From assembly GCF_030532325.1 (NCBI RefSeq), contig NZ_JAUNLS010000005.1, positions 80,250-144,249 of the forward strand: a stretch of DNA of 64,000 nt. Reading direction: 5' to 3'. The stretch's first letter is position 1. Every line of letters begins with the position of its first letter. Below, one piece after another: positions 12,539-21,717 of this stretch. This stretch comes from Corynebacterium sp. (GTDB taxonomy: Bacteria > Actinomycetota > Actinomycetes > Mycobacteriales > Mycobacteriaceae). Both the position numbers and the translations under genes were made by a program. Below the pieces are notes generated by a model, which saw nothing but the letters and a program-made list of their open reading frames with translations, had not been told where the DNA came from and did not search any database.

Positions 12539-12941
12539 GTGGGCCACGTTACCTGCCGGGCGGCGGCTGTAACAGGATTTTTGCAAGCATTCTGCGAAGC
12601 TTTGTAACGTCCCTGCAAAACGTCGTGGCTGAGTTCGCTTGCGTGACGGGTGTGACGGGGGTGGCTAAACGAAAGTTTGACGGCTAAAGGGGTGGGATAG
12701 TCACTCGTGAGATCTCCTGTGATGAACATCATAATCGCCTGCGGAAATACGCAATGTCCATATTGCGTAAAGGTTAGCGATCAAGGTGACGGGCGTTTCG
12801 CGGGAGTGATTCTAAGGCGATCCTAGCCTCAGCAAATTTCTACGGGCAGGGCGATGAAGAGGAAGCGCCTGGAAATCGCCCAAAATTGAGTGGTGGCCAG
12901 CGGGAAAGCCTGCGTAAGGTAAGAGCGACTATGGAGGTGTC
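12539..12941. promoter_or_regulatory. Divergent regulatory region ramB / sdhC
   Basis: About 400 nt separate the two starts. I see RamB-like elements near ramB: TTGCAA at 12581, TGCGAAGC at 12593 and CTGCAAAACG at 12613. TGTGATGAACATCATA at 12718-12733 partly matches the GlxR consensus TGTGA-N6-TCACA. A perfect inverted repeat lies at 12748-12769 and is listed separately. Assignments are by motif resemblance only. Confidence 0.45.
12748..12769. repeat. Perfect 8-bp inverted repeat upstream of sdhC
   Basis: TACGCAAT (12748-12755) and ATTGCGTA (12762-12769) flank a 6-nt spacer about 170 nt upstream of sdhC. The size and symmetry fit an operator for a dimeric regulator; I do not recognise the motif. 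Confidence 0.6.
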
Positions 12942-13697
12942 ATGTCTGTAAGAAATCCTGACCGTGAGGCAATCGCTCACGGCCGCATTACTAATGAAAC
13001 AATTCGTCCTAAGCCGGGAATTCCGTCCTGGGCTTTGAAACTGACGATGGCAGTAACCGGCCTGTTCTTCGCTCTCTTCGTTGTTGGCCACATGGCCGGC
13101 AACCTGAAGCTGTACCTGCCGGCTCACAACGGCCAGGAGGCGCTCGACGTATACGGCGCGTACCTCCGCGACCTCGGCGACCCGCTGATCCCGCACGGCC
13201 ACCTACTGTGGATCATCCGCATTGTCCTGCTGGCCTGCGTTATCGCCCACATCTACGGTGCCTTCGCGCTGACCGCCCGCTCCAAGGCTTCCCGCGGCAA
13301 GTTCAAGCGCACCAACCTGATGGGCGGCATGGATGCCTTCGCCGCTAAGACCATGCTGGCCACCGGCGCCATCCTGCTGCTCTTCATCATCTTCCACATC
13401 CTGGACCTGACCGCTGGTGTCGCTCCGATTGCTCCGGAGTCCTTCGTCCACGGTGCGGTGAAGGCCAACATGATTGCTACCTTCTCCCGCTGGCCGGTCA
13501 CCATCTTCTATGTCCTGGCTATGTGCTGCCTCTTCCTGCACCTGACCCACGGCATCAAGCTCGCTGCGTCTGATCTGGGCATCACCGGTGCCAAGTGGCG
13601 TCAGACCTTCGTCGTCCTGGCCTACATCATCCCGGCCGTCGTGTGCCTGGCCAACATCGTTATGCCGTTGTCCATCGCCCTGGGCTTGGTCAGCTAA
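12942..13697 (+). CDS. sdhC: Succinate dehydrogenase cytochrome b subunit
   Basis: The membrane anchor and quinone site of complex II, 251 aa with five hydrophobic helices (for example LKLTMAVTGLFFALFVVGHMAG, IIRIVLLACVIAHIYGAFAL, MLATGAILLLFIIFHILDL). The His residues in FVVGHMAGN, CVIAHIYG, FIIFHILDL and FLHLTHG are the expected haem ligands of a di-haem single-anchor type (B-type) enzyme, in which SdhC and SdhD are one chain. A GGAGG site lies 7 nt before ATG 12942. First gene of the sdhCAB operon. Confidence 0.95.
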   Translation: MSVRNPDREAIAHGRITNETIRPKPGIPSWALKLTMAVTGLFFALFVVGHMAGNLKLYLPAHNGQEALDVYGAYLRDLGDPLIPHGHLLWIIRIVLLACVIAHIYGAFALTARSKASRGKFKRTNLMGGMDAFAAKTMLATGAILLLFIIFHILDLTAGVAPIAPESFVHGAVKANMIATFSRWPVTIFYVLAMCCLFLHLTHGIKLAASDLGITGAKWRQTFVVLAYIIPAVVCLANIVMPLSIALGLVS

Positions 13698-13711
13698 AGG
13701 AGTTTTGACCC

Positions 13712-15726
<2,015 letters not shown>

Positions 15727-15727
<1 letters not shown>

Positions 15728-16476
15728 TGAAACTGACACTTGAGATCTGGCGTCAAGCCGGACCGACGCAAGAAGGCAAGTTCGAGACCGTCCAGGTTAA
15801 CGACGCCGCCGAGCAGATGTCCATCCTCGAGCTGCTGGACCACGTCAACGACGGCCTCATCGAGGCCGGCGCTGAGCCCTTCGCTTTCGCCTCCGACTGC
15901 CGCGAGGGCATCTGTGGTACCTGTGGCCTCCTGGTCAACGGCCGCCCGCACGGCCCAGGGCAGAACACCCCGGCCTGCCAGCAGCGCCTGTTCCAGTTCA
16001 AGGACGGCGACACCATCAAGCTGGAGCCCTTCCGCTCCGCCGCCTACCCGGTCATCAAGGACATGATCGTGGACCGCTCCAAGCTGGACCACGTCATGGA
16101 GCAGGGCGGTTACGTCTCCATGGATGCCGGCACCGCTCCGGATGCTGATACCTTGCACGTCAACCACGAGACCTCCGAGTTCGCGCTGGACCACGCAGCC
16201 TGCATCGGCTGTGGTGCCTGCGTGGCTGCCTGCCCGAACGGTGCGGCCCACCTGTTCACCGGCGCCAAGCTGGTTCACCTCTCCCTCATGCCGCTGGGCA
16301 AGGAAGAGCGTGGCCGCCGTGCCCGCAACATGGTCGACGACCTCGAGCAGAACTTTGGCCACTGCACCCTCTACGGTGAGTGCGCCGATGTCTGCCCGGC
16401 TGGCGTGCCGCTGACCGCTGTGTCTGCTGTCACCCGCGAACGTGCACGGGCCGCTTTCCGCGGCAAGGACGACTAG
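15727..16476 (+). CDS. sdhB: Succinate dehydrogenase iron-sulfur subunit
   Basis: The electron-transfer subunit of complex II (249 aa). The [2Fe-2S] ligands are in SDCREGICGTCGLLVNG with a later C in NTPACQQ. The [4Fe-4S] ligands are in CIGCGACVAACPNGA, and a third cluster is served by CTLYGECADVCPAG. The ATG overlaps the sdhA stop (TAATG), so translation is coupled. Confidence 0.96.
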
Positions 16477-16523
16477 GCTATAGTCATTCACAGGAATAAC
16501 AGAAACGAGAGAAAGCTTCCGCC

Positions 16524-16892
16524 ATGAGCGATAACCACGCAGTTGCTGATCACGCAAGTGAGACGTACCCGGAGTTCTCCGGAAAGATCCAGGACTCTTA
16601 CATCGAGGGCTACGAGCCCGTCTCCTACGCCGCGCCGCACTCCTCTTTGCTGCGCACCTCCACGTGGGTTGGCATGGGTCTCATCCTCTCCCTGCTGCCG
16701 GCAGCTGGCATGATCATCTGGGGCTGGAGCACCTACCTCTGGCCGGACGGCACCGCTGGTGCTGACTACAAGACCTCCCTGGTCTGGGGCATCATCTTCC
16801 TAGCCGTCATCCTCGTGGCCGGTGTCTTTGGCATCCGCTACGGCCGCCGTTACTACCGCCAGTACCGCAAGGAGACCGGCCGCGTCAACTAG
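16524..16892 (+). CDS. Small two-TM membrane protein downstream of sdhCAB
   Basis: The 122-aa protein has a polar N-terminus of about 45 residues, then two hydrophobic helices (WVGMGLILSLLPAAGMIIWG and LVWGIIFLAVILVAGVFGI) and a basic tail (RYGRRYYRQYRKETGR). It lies 47 nt after sdhB with an AGAGAAAG purine run before ATG 16524 and ahead of the operon terminator. The same kind of gene follows sdhB in other corynebacteria. Position suggests an accessory role for complex II or its membrane surroundings, but no motif proves it. Confidence 0.8.
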   Translation: MSDNHAVADHASETYPEFSGKIQDSYIEGYEPVSYAAPHSSLLRTSTWVGMGLILSLLPAAGMIIWGWSTYLWPDGTAGADYKTSLVWGIIFLAVILVAGVFGIRYGRRYYRQYRKETGRVN

Positions 16893-16941
16893 CTCGGCTC
16901 CTGCAGCCATGAGCTAGCGCGCTAAGTTTCTGTGATAGCGC

Positions 16942-16990
16942 CAACCCCCGCACCCCGCTTCGCCGGGTGGCGGGGGTTGCTGCTTTTTCT
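16942..16990 (+). terminator. Terminator of the sdhCAB operon
   Basis: CAACCCCCGC (16942-16951) pairs perfectly with GCGGGGGTTG (16970-16979), with inner CACCCCG/CCGGGTG pairing, followed by CTGCTTTTTCT. Confidence 0.88.
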
Positions 16991-17053
16991 ACTCAGGCAC
17001 GCCATACCTAAGCCCCGCGTACTCCCCAAAACCCGTGAGTGAGGATGATCTCT

Positions 17054-18292
17054 ATGACTTCCCCAATTACTTCTACCGCGCAGGAAAAGCGCAACGCCCG
17101 CCGCTTCGTGTGGGCCCAAGGCCTGCAAAGCATCGGTGACCAGATCGTGGCGGCAAAGACCGTCCTGCCCTGGCTGCTGCAATCCGCCGGCGCGCCGGCC
17201 TTCTTCATCGGTTTGCTCGTGCCGATCCGTGAGTCCGGCTCGATGCTCCCGCAGGCCTCGCTCACCCCGTGGGTGACCTCGCGGGCGCAGCGCAAGGGGA
17301 TCTGGGTCATGGGCGGCATTGGCCAGGCCATGGCCGCCGCCCTCATGGCCGTGGCTGCCCTGCTGCTGGAGGGTACGCCCCTGGCCGTGGCGATCCTCGT
17401 GCTGCTGGCCGTGCTGGCACTGTGCCGCGCGTTGTGCTCGATTGCCTCCAAGGATGTGCAGGGCCGCACCATCTCTAAGGGGTCGCGCGGGCAGATCACC
17501 GGGCGCGCCACGGAGCTGGGCGGCGCGGCGGCGCTGCTGGTGGGTGTGGGGCTGTGGTTCCTCACCGGCGATATCGATCTCCTTGTCATCGTGGCGTTGA
17601 TCGCCGCCGCGGCGTTGTCTTGGGTGGTGGCCTCGGCGATCTTCTGGCGCATCGAGGAGCCCGTGGAGGATGCCGAGCAGAGCGAGAGCAACAAGAACGC
17701 CGGCATGGCCGATGCCTGGCGCCTGTTTACCGGCAACGCCGACTTCCGCGCCTTCGTCATCGCCCGCGGCCTGCTGCTGGTCACCGCGCTATCCACGTCC
17801 TTCATCGTGGTGCTGGGCCAGGGCAACGGTTCTGACCTGGGCGGGCTGGCCGCCTTCGTGGTGGCCTCGGGCCTCTCGGCGCTCATTGGCGGGCGCATCA
17901 GCGGTATGTGGTCCGATGTCTCCTCCAAGAACGTCATGAGCTACGGCGCGCTGGTGGGTTCCATTCTGCTCTTCGTGTTGGTGGCCTGCGCTGCGTGGCT
18001 GCCGGAGGAGGTCAACGCCTGGGTCTTCCCGGTGGGCTTCCTCCTGGTTAACCTCACCCACACCGCGGTGCGCGTGGGCCGCAAGACCTACATCGTGGAC
18101 ATGGCGGAGGGCGATGATCGCACCCGCTACGTTGGCGCGGCCAACACGCTCATGGGCTTCATCCTGCTGGGGGTGGGTGCGATCTCCGGTGGCCTGGCCA
18201 TGCTGGGCCCGGCCTGGGCGCTGATATTCCTGGCCTTCTCCGGGCTGGCGGGCGTTATGGCCTCCCGTAACCTCAAGGACGTCTCGGCCTAA
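17054..18292 (+). CDS. Major facilitator superfamily permease
   Basis: A 412-aa polytopic protein with about 12 hydrophobic segments. The N-terminus (RFVWAQGLQSIGDQIVAAKTVLPWLLQSAGAPAFFIGLLVPIRESGSMLPQ) resembles the MFS_1/DUF-type transporters found beside sdh in corynebacteria. A hydrophilic loop near residues 205-225 (EEPVEDAEQSESNKNAG) separates the two halves. A GAGG site about 9 nt upstream favours ATG 17054 over in-frame starts at 17039 and 17045. The substrate cannot be told from sequence. It stands alone between two terminator-like stretches. Confidence 0.8.
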   Translation: MTSPITSTAQEKRNARRFVWAQGLQSIGDQIVAAKTVLPWLLQSAGAPAFFIGLLVPIRESGSMLPQASLTPWVTSRAQRKGIWVMGGIGQAMAAALMAVAALLLEGTPLAVAILVLLAVLALCRALCSIASKDVQGRTISKGSRGQITGRATELGGAAALLVGVGLWFLTGDIDLLVIVALIAAAALSWVVASAIFWRIEEPVEDAEQSESNKNAGMADAWRLFTGNADFRAFVIARGLLLVTALSTSFIVVLGQGNGSDLGGLAAFVVASGLSALIGGRISGMWSDVSSKNVMSYGALVGSILLFVLVACAAWLPEEVNAWVFPVGFLLVNLTHTAVRVGRKTYIVDMAEGDDRTRYVGAANTLMGFILLGVGAISGGLAMLGPAWALIFLAFSGLAGVMASRNLKDVSA

Positions 18293-18361
18293 GCCCAGGG
18301 GGCGCCGCGCTTGGCGACGCCCCCAGCAGCGCCGCTCCCCACGTTGCAGGCGGCGCCCCAG

Positions 18362-19315
18362 TTAATCCTGCTGGAGGCACCACTCGGCGGCGCGGCGCTG
18401 GCCCTCGTTCAGGCACACACGCGGCTCGAATCCTAGAATTCTGCGGGCCTTGGCAATGCTGTAGCCGCCGGTGCGCCGCATGAGGTAGTGCATGGTGTTG
18501 GGGTTGGTCTCGGTGCTTTCGCCGCGGAGCGAGGAGACAGCGGAGATGATCCCCGATGCACCAATGGCCGCGGCGCTGGGTAGTACGGGGAAGGAGCCGG
18601 TCTTGGTGTACGTGGCCAGCGTGCGGAAGAACTCCTTGCAGGTCACCACGGTGCCGTCCGTGAGATTGAAGATCTCACCGGCGGCCGCAGGCGTCTCCAC
18701 GGCGGAGGCGATGCCGCGGGCGAGATCATCGATGAAGATGGGTGTGAAGTGCCCCTTGCCCCACATGGGCAGAGCAAACATCTTCTTCTTCATGGCCTCG
18801 TAGGGCAGCTGGGTCCAGGGCCGCGAGCGCGGGCCGTAGACATCACCGGGGCGGATGATGACTCCCTCGATGTCACCCTTGATCATGGCGTGGTAGACGG
18901 GAATCTCTGAGAGCACCTTGGTGTCCATGTAGGCCACGCCGTTGGTGCGGATGGGGGAGTCCTCATCGAGCTGCTCGGGTACATCGGGGTAGACCACCAC
19001 GGAGGAGATATGAACAAAGCGCTTGACGCCTGCGGCCCGGGCGGTATCGAGAATGCTCTTGGTGCCCTGGACGTTGACCCGGAAGGCCTCCTCGTGGGAC
19101 ATGGCGTAGGAGACCATCGCGGCGGTGTGCACCACGGCGTCGACGTCCTGGAAGTGCTCCGCGCCGGCGCCGGGCTTGCTTACGTCGGCGGCAAAGATGT
19201 TCTGCTCTTCGTGGGCGTGGCGGCCAAGGCCCACCACCTCGTGGCCGCGGGAGCTGAGTTCTTGGGCCACGGCGGCGCCGATGAATCCGGCCGCGCCAGT
19301 GATGAGAACCTTCAT
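18362..19315 (-). CDS. NAD-dependent epimerase/dehydratase family protein
   Basis: An extended short-chain dehydrogenase of 317 aa. It starts MKVLITGAAGFIGAAVAQEL (NAD-binding GxxGxxG), has VHTAAMVSYA, the SSVVVY segment, and YMDTKVLSE in place of the catalytic YxxxK. The family acts on nucleotide-sugars, sterols or other hydroxyl/keto substrates; this one resembles 3-beta-HSD-like members more than sugar epimerases. ATG 19315 was chosen because the family starts at MKVLITG. An operator-like repeat lies 27-58 nt upstream, implying control by a dedicated repressor. Confidence 0.82.
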   Translation of the reverse strand: MKVLITGAAGFIGAAVAQELSSRGHEVVGLGRHAHEEQNIFAADVSKPGAGAEHFQDVDAVVHTAAMVSYAMSHEEAFRVNVQGTKSILDTARAAGVKRFVHISSVVVYPDVPEQLDEDSPIRTNGVAYMDTKVLSEIPVYHAMIKGDIEGVIIRPGDVYGPRSRPWTQLPYEAMKKKMFALPMWGKGHFTPIFIDDLARGIASAVETPAAAGEIFNLTDGTVVTCKEFFRTLATYTKTGSFPVLPSAAAIGASGIISAVSSLRGESTETNPNTMHYLMRRTGGYSIAKARRILGFEPRVCLNEGQRRAAEWCLQQD

Positions 19316-19341
19316 GGTGGGGACTCCGTCCTGTCGAGGGA

Positions 19342-19373
19342 GCATTGTTTGAACGATATTGTATGAACAATGC
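19342..19373. promoter_or_regulatory. Operator-like repeat upstream of the epimerase gene
   Basis: GCATTGTT (19342-19349) and AACAATGC (19366-19373) form perfect 8-bp arms. Between and across them run two near-copies, ATTGTTTGAACGAT and ATTGTATGAACAAT, matching at 11 of 14 positions. The pattern fits TetR/MarR-type binding just upstream of ATG 19315. Confidence 0.55.
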
Positions 19374-19512
19374 AGCGTAAAGCTGAAGCTACTTCTCAAG
19401 CTAGCAGGGGATTTTGCTTGGCGCGCGCGATGCTGCGCGTGCGCATATCCTTGCCGGTGGAAGTGCCAGCCACTAGAGTGGTTGACATATCACCAAAATA
19501 GGAGGAATTCAC

Positions 19513-19950
19513 ATGCTGTCCATTTTCAAGAAGAAGCCCGAGCAGTCCACTCTGTCCAAGGTCGGCTCCCTGGCTGGCCGTGCCGCTATCCTGCCGCTGT
19601 TCATCGTTGGTGCCAAGAACGCACTGGGCTACGCGGAGGGCCTGGGCGGCATGACGGAGGCCGCCGCCAAGAAGGCCGGCCTTGGCTCCCTTCCCGTTGC
19701 CGGTGAGAGCCTGGTCAAGCTCAACGCCTACGCCCAGATGGGTCTGGGCACCACGCTGGCCCTGGGCATCTTCCCCAAGCTCAGCGCCGCTGGCCTGGTG
19801 GGCTCCCTGGTTCCGACCACCCTCGTGGGCCACAACTTCTGGGACAAGGACGATGAGCAGGAGAAGAACGATCAGAAGCTGCAGTTTGTGAAGAACGCTG
19901 CGGTCATCGGTGGCCTGCTTTACATGGCCACTCGCGATAACAAGCGCTAA
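19513..19950 (+). CDS. DoxX family membrane protein
   Basis: A 145-aa protein with four hydrophobic stretches (for example RAAILPLFIVGAKNALGYAEG, LVKLNAYAQMGLGTTLALGIFPKLSAAGLVGSLVPTT) and the DoxX hallmark of a short polar loop before HNFWDKDDEQEKNDQ. A perfect AGGAGG lies 8 nt before ATG 19513. DoxX proteins in actinobacteria form membrane oxidoreductase complexes with SodA and rhodanese-like partners; no such partner is adjacent here. A GC-rich hairpin follows the gene. Confidence 0.82.
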   Translation: MLSIFKKKPEQSTLSKVGSLAGRAAILPLFIVGAKNALGYAEGLGGMTEAAAKKAGLGSLPVAGESLVKLNAYAQMGLGTTLALGIFPKLSAAGLVGSLVPTTLVGHNFWDKDDEQEKNDQKLQFVKNAAVIGGLLYMATRDNKR

Positions 19951-19974
19951 AGAGAGTGACTCCGGGTATGAGAC

Positions 19975-20012
19975 AAGGAGGGTAGGGCTGTTGCTCTGCC
20001 CTCCCTTCTATG
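19975..20012 (+). terminator. Probable terminator after the DoxX gene
   Basis: AAGGAGGG...GGGC and GCCCTCCCTT can form a stem with one small bulge around TGTTGCTCT. A weak T-rich tail (TTCTATGTGATTG) follows. Confidence 0.45.
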
Positions 20013-20048
20013 TGATTGTGCTGACTAAGCGGGGCTAAGCTACCGGGT

Positions 20049-20402
20049 ATGGACAGGCATCGAGAGACCCCTACGGAAGGGGCCGGGAGTCGGAAGGCGA
20101 TTGCAGGGCGCAAAGGCGGGCAAGAAGCCTCACGGCGATGGCGAGATGATCCCCAAGGGGAGTATGCAAAAGCGCAGCGTAAGAAGTTAGCCGCCGCAAA
20201 TCGGGCCAGAGCACGCGATGCGTCCTTGGTAAAGGCTTTTGTGCAAATGCTTATCCTCGATGCCAGAGCAAGGGGGGTGCCCGACCCTTCTACGAGGGCG
20301 TTGGCGGCTGAATGCGGCCTTTCGCAGGTGCGGATCAGACAGATCCGTAAAGAGCTGGGACTGGCGGCGCCGAAAGGGCGCCCAAAAAAGATAAGGCCGT
20401 AA
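20049..20402 (+). CDS. Small basic HTH protein resembling the C-terminal domain of corynebacterial plasmid Rep/RepB proteins
   Basis: 117 aa, strongly basic. An RKGGQEASRRWRDDPQGEYA segment near residue 23 is followed by KKLAAANRARARD and a helix-turn-helix-like end, STRALAAECGLSQVRIRQIRKELG, then GRPKKIRP. The GG-x-AS-RRW ... Y..xxRxxLxxANxxR ... HTH ... GRPRK layout recalls the C-terminal region of Rep or RepB proteins of small actinobacterial plasmids, from memory of that family. TAAGCT lies 7 nt before ATG 20049 with no Shine-Dalgarno, so it may be leaderless. No helicase or primase domain is present, so it is a stand-alone DNA-binding protein or a remnant of an integrated plasmid. Confidence 0.6.
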   Translation: MDRHRETPTEGAGSRKAIAGRKGGQEASRRWRDDPQGEYAKAQRKKLAAANRARARDASLVKAFVQMLILDARARGVPDPSTRALAAECGLSQVRIRQIRKELGLAAPKGRPKKIRP

Positions 20403-20658
20403 GCAGGTTAAAATTAGCCTAAGCTGCGGGAGTGAATCGCGGTGCGACGTGAATTTGTACTCGTTACCTGCTGCTTAGTTTTTAGTTCTCACGGATTTTT
20501 CTGCTTACGGCGGCTGCATTAAATAATAAAAAGCCCCAGTTAGGGTGTGTACGAAAGGGTATTTCGTTATAAAAGGGGGGGTAGAGCGCTTTTTAAATAC
20601 CCTGGGGTTTGTCGGGGATAAAAAGAACCCCGAGAAATGTTGATTGCTAAGGGGAGAA

Positions 20659-21258
20659 ATGAAGATCGGACGTGTGAGTGCAGGCACGGCAGCTGTAGTG
20701 ATGGCGTTGTCAGGTCTGTTCGCGCCTGTTGCAGCTGCATCAGAGCATGGTGCAGGGAGCGTAGATTCGGCAACTACTGACATCGCGGGCGGGAATCGTT
20801 TCTCAAAGGAAAAGGTTTTGGCTGTAGGTGCTGACGGTATCGTCCGAAAAATTGTCACGAAAGACAATGGCGAAGGAGGGGACAATACGCTAGCGAATAA
20901 GTTGGAGCTGGCCAAGGGAGACACAGTGGAGATCTCCGACGACGCCCAGGTAGCCACTGTGCGGCAAGCAGATGGCAGCGTGCTGGGCGAGTTTGTTGCC
21001 CCAGTAATGAATGTCGGGGGCTCTGAGGTGCAAGGGCAGTTCGCATATGAAGATGGCAACCTCTTGACTACGTTTAAAGACGATGTATTTGTTCCCTACG
21101 GCTGCTGGCAGGGCACTACTGCAAAGTGGACTTGGCGCGTGGCAGCAGGACTTGCTTGTGGAGCGTTGGGGGTTGTCTCGGTCCCTGGTGGCTTTGCATG
21201 TGGTCTAGGAGCAGCAGGTGCTGAAGACGCGATGGATATTGATGGGCACGCTTGCTAG
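20659..21258 (+). CDS. Secreted protein of unknown function with a Cys-containing hydrophobic C-terminus
   Basis: 199 aa. AGGGGAG lies just before ATG 20659. A signal peptide is clear (MKIGRVSAGTAAVVMALSGL...APVAAA). A hydrophilic middle region follows, then a distinct C-terminal segment from about residue 145: it opens VPYGCWQGTTAKWTWR, runs through LACGALGVVSVPGGFACG and ends DIDGHAC. This contains the only four Cys residues and a hydrophobic Gly/Ala-rich stretch. Precursor plus compact Cys-containing hydrophobic tail resembles bacteriocin-type precursors cleaved to release a C-terminal peptide, but I recognise no named family. The two-TM gene downstream would be a natural immunity candidate. 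Codon use is visibly more A/T-rich than in flanking core genes. Confidence 0.65.
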   Translation: MKIGRVSAGTAAVVMALSGLFAPVAAASEHGAGSVDSATTDIAGGNRFSKEKVLAVGADGIVRKIVTKDNGEGGDNTLANKLELAKGDTVEISDDAQVATVRQADGSVLGEFVAPVMNVGGSEVQGQFAYEDGNLLTTFKDDVFVPYGCWQGTTAKWTWRVAAGLACGALGVVSVPGGFACGLGAAGAEDAMDIDGHAC

Positions 21259-21356
21259 AGCTGCCTTAGGGAAGAGCTTTCACAAGTCATGGCCGATTTC
21301 CCATATGACTCGAGCCAGAAGGTGGATTCACCTGAGAGAAGAAAAGGATAGATCAG

Positions 21357-21581
21357 ATGAGCAAGTTTAATGATCCGAAGTCTGTTATTCGAAGTGTCGT
21401 TTCGGTTTTATTGGGCATAGCAGCCTACTGCGTCATCGTAGCGCCACTGTTTAAGAGCGGTGCTTACTGGGAGAACGTCAAGGAAACCTATGCGTCGGTA
21501 GGTGTAGGGCTGAGCACCGCGGTGCTCGTAATCGGTGTGGTATGGCTAGTATTCCTCAGCGTGCGCAATAAGGGGAAGTAG
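21357..21581 (+). CDS. 74-aa two-TM membrane protein, candidate partner of the secreted protein
   Basis: It starts MSKFNDPKSVIRSVVSVLLG and has two transmembrane helices (about residues 11-29 and 47-67) joined by a short loop containing YWENVKETYASVG, with a basic C-terminus (RNKGK). AAAGGA precedes ATG 21357. It follows the secreted-protein gene by 98 nt on the same strand with no terminator between, so the two are probably co-transcribed. Size and topology match known small immunity proteins, but also many unrelated small membrane proteins. Confidence 0.6.
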   Translation: MSKFNDPKSVIRSVVSVLLGIAAYCVIVAPLFKSGAYWENVKETYASVGVGLSTAVLVIGVVWLVFLSVRNKGK

Positions 21582-21717
21582 CTCGTACGAGGCCAAAACT
21601 GGGGTTCTGTTTCAATGGGTATGCAATGCCTATTGCCAGAAATGATCGCCCATGCTCTAGCGTTGCAGAGTAAGGCTTTCGCATCACTTCTGGTTGCAAC
21701 ACTTCAAGGAGAACCCC

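Noticed and set aside
20403-20658. Replication origin with iterons
   Set aside because: The stretch is A/T-rich with some G/C runs (CCCCAG...CTGGGG), but no set of repeated iteron-like units could be seen.
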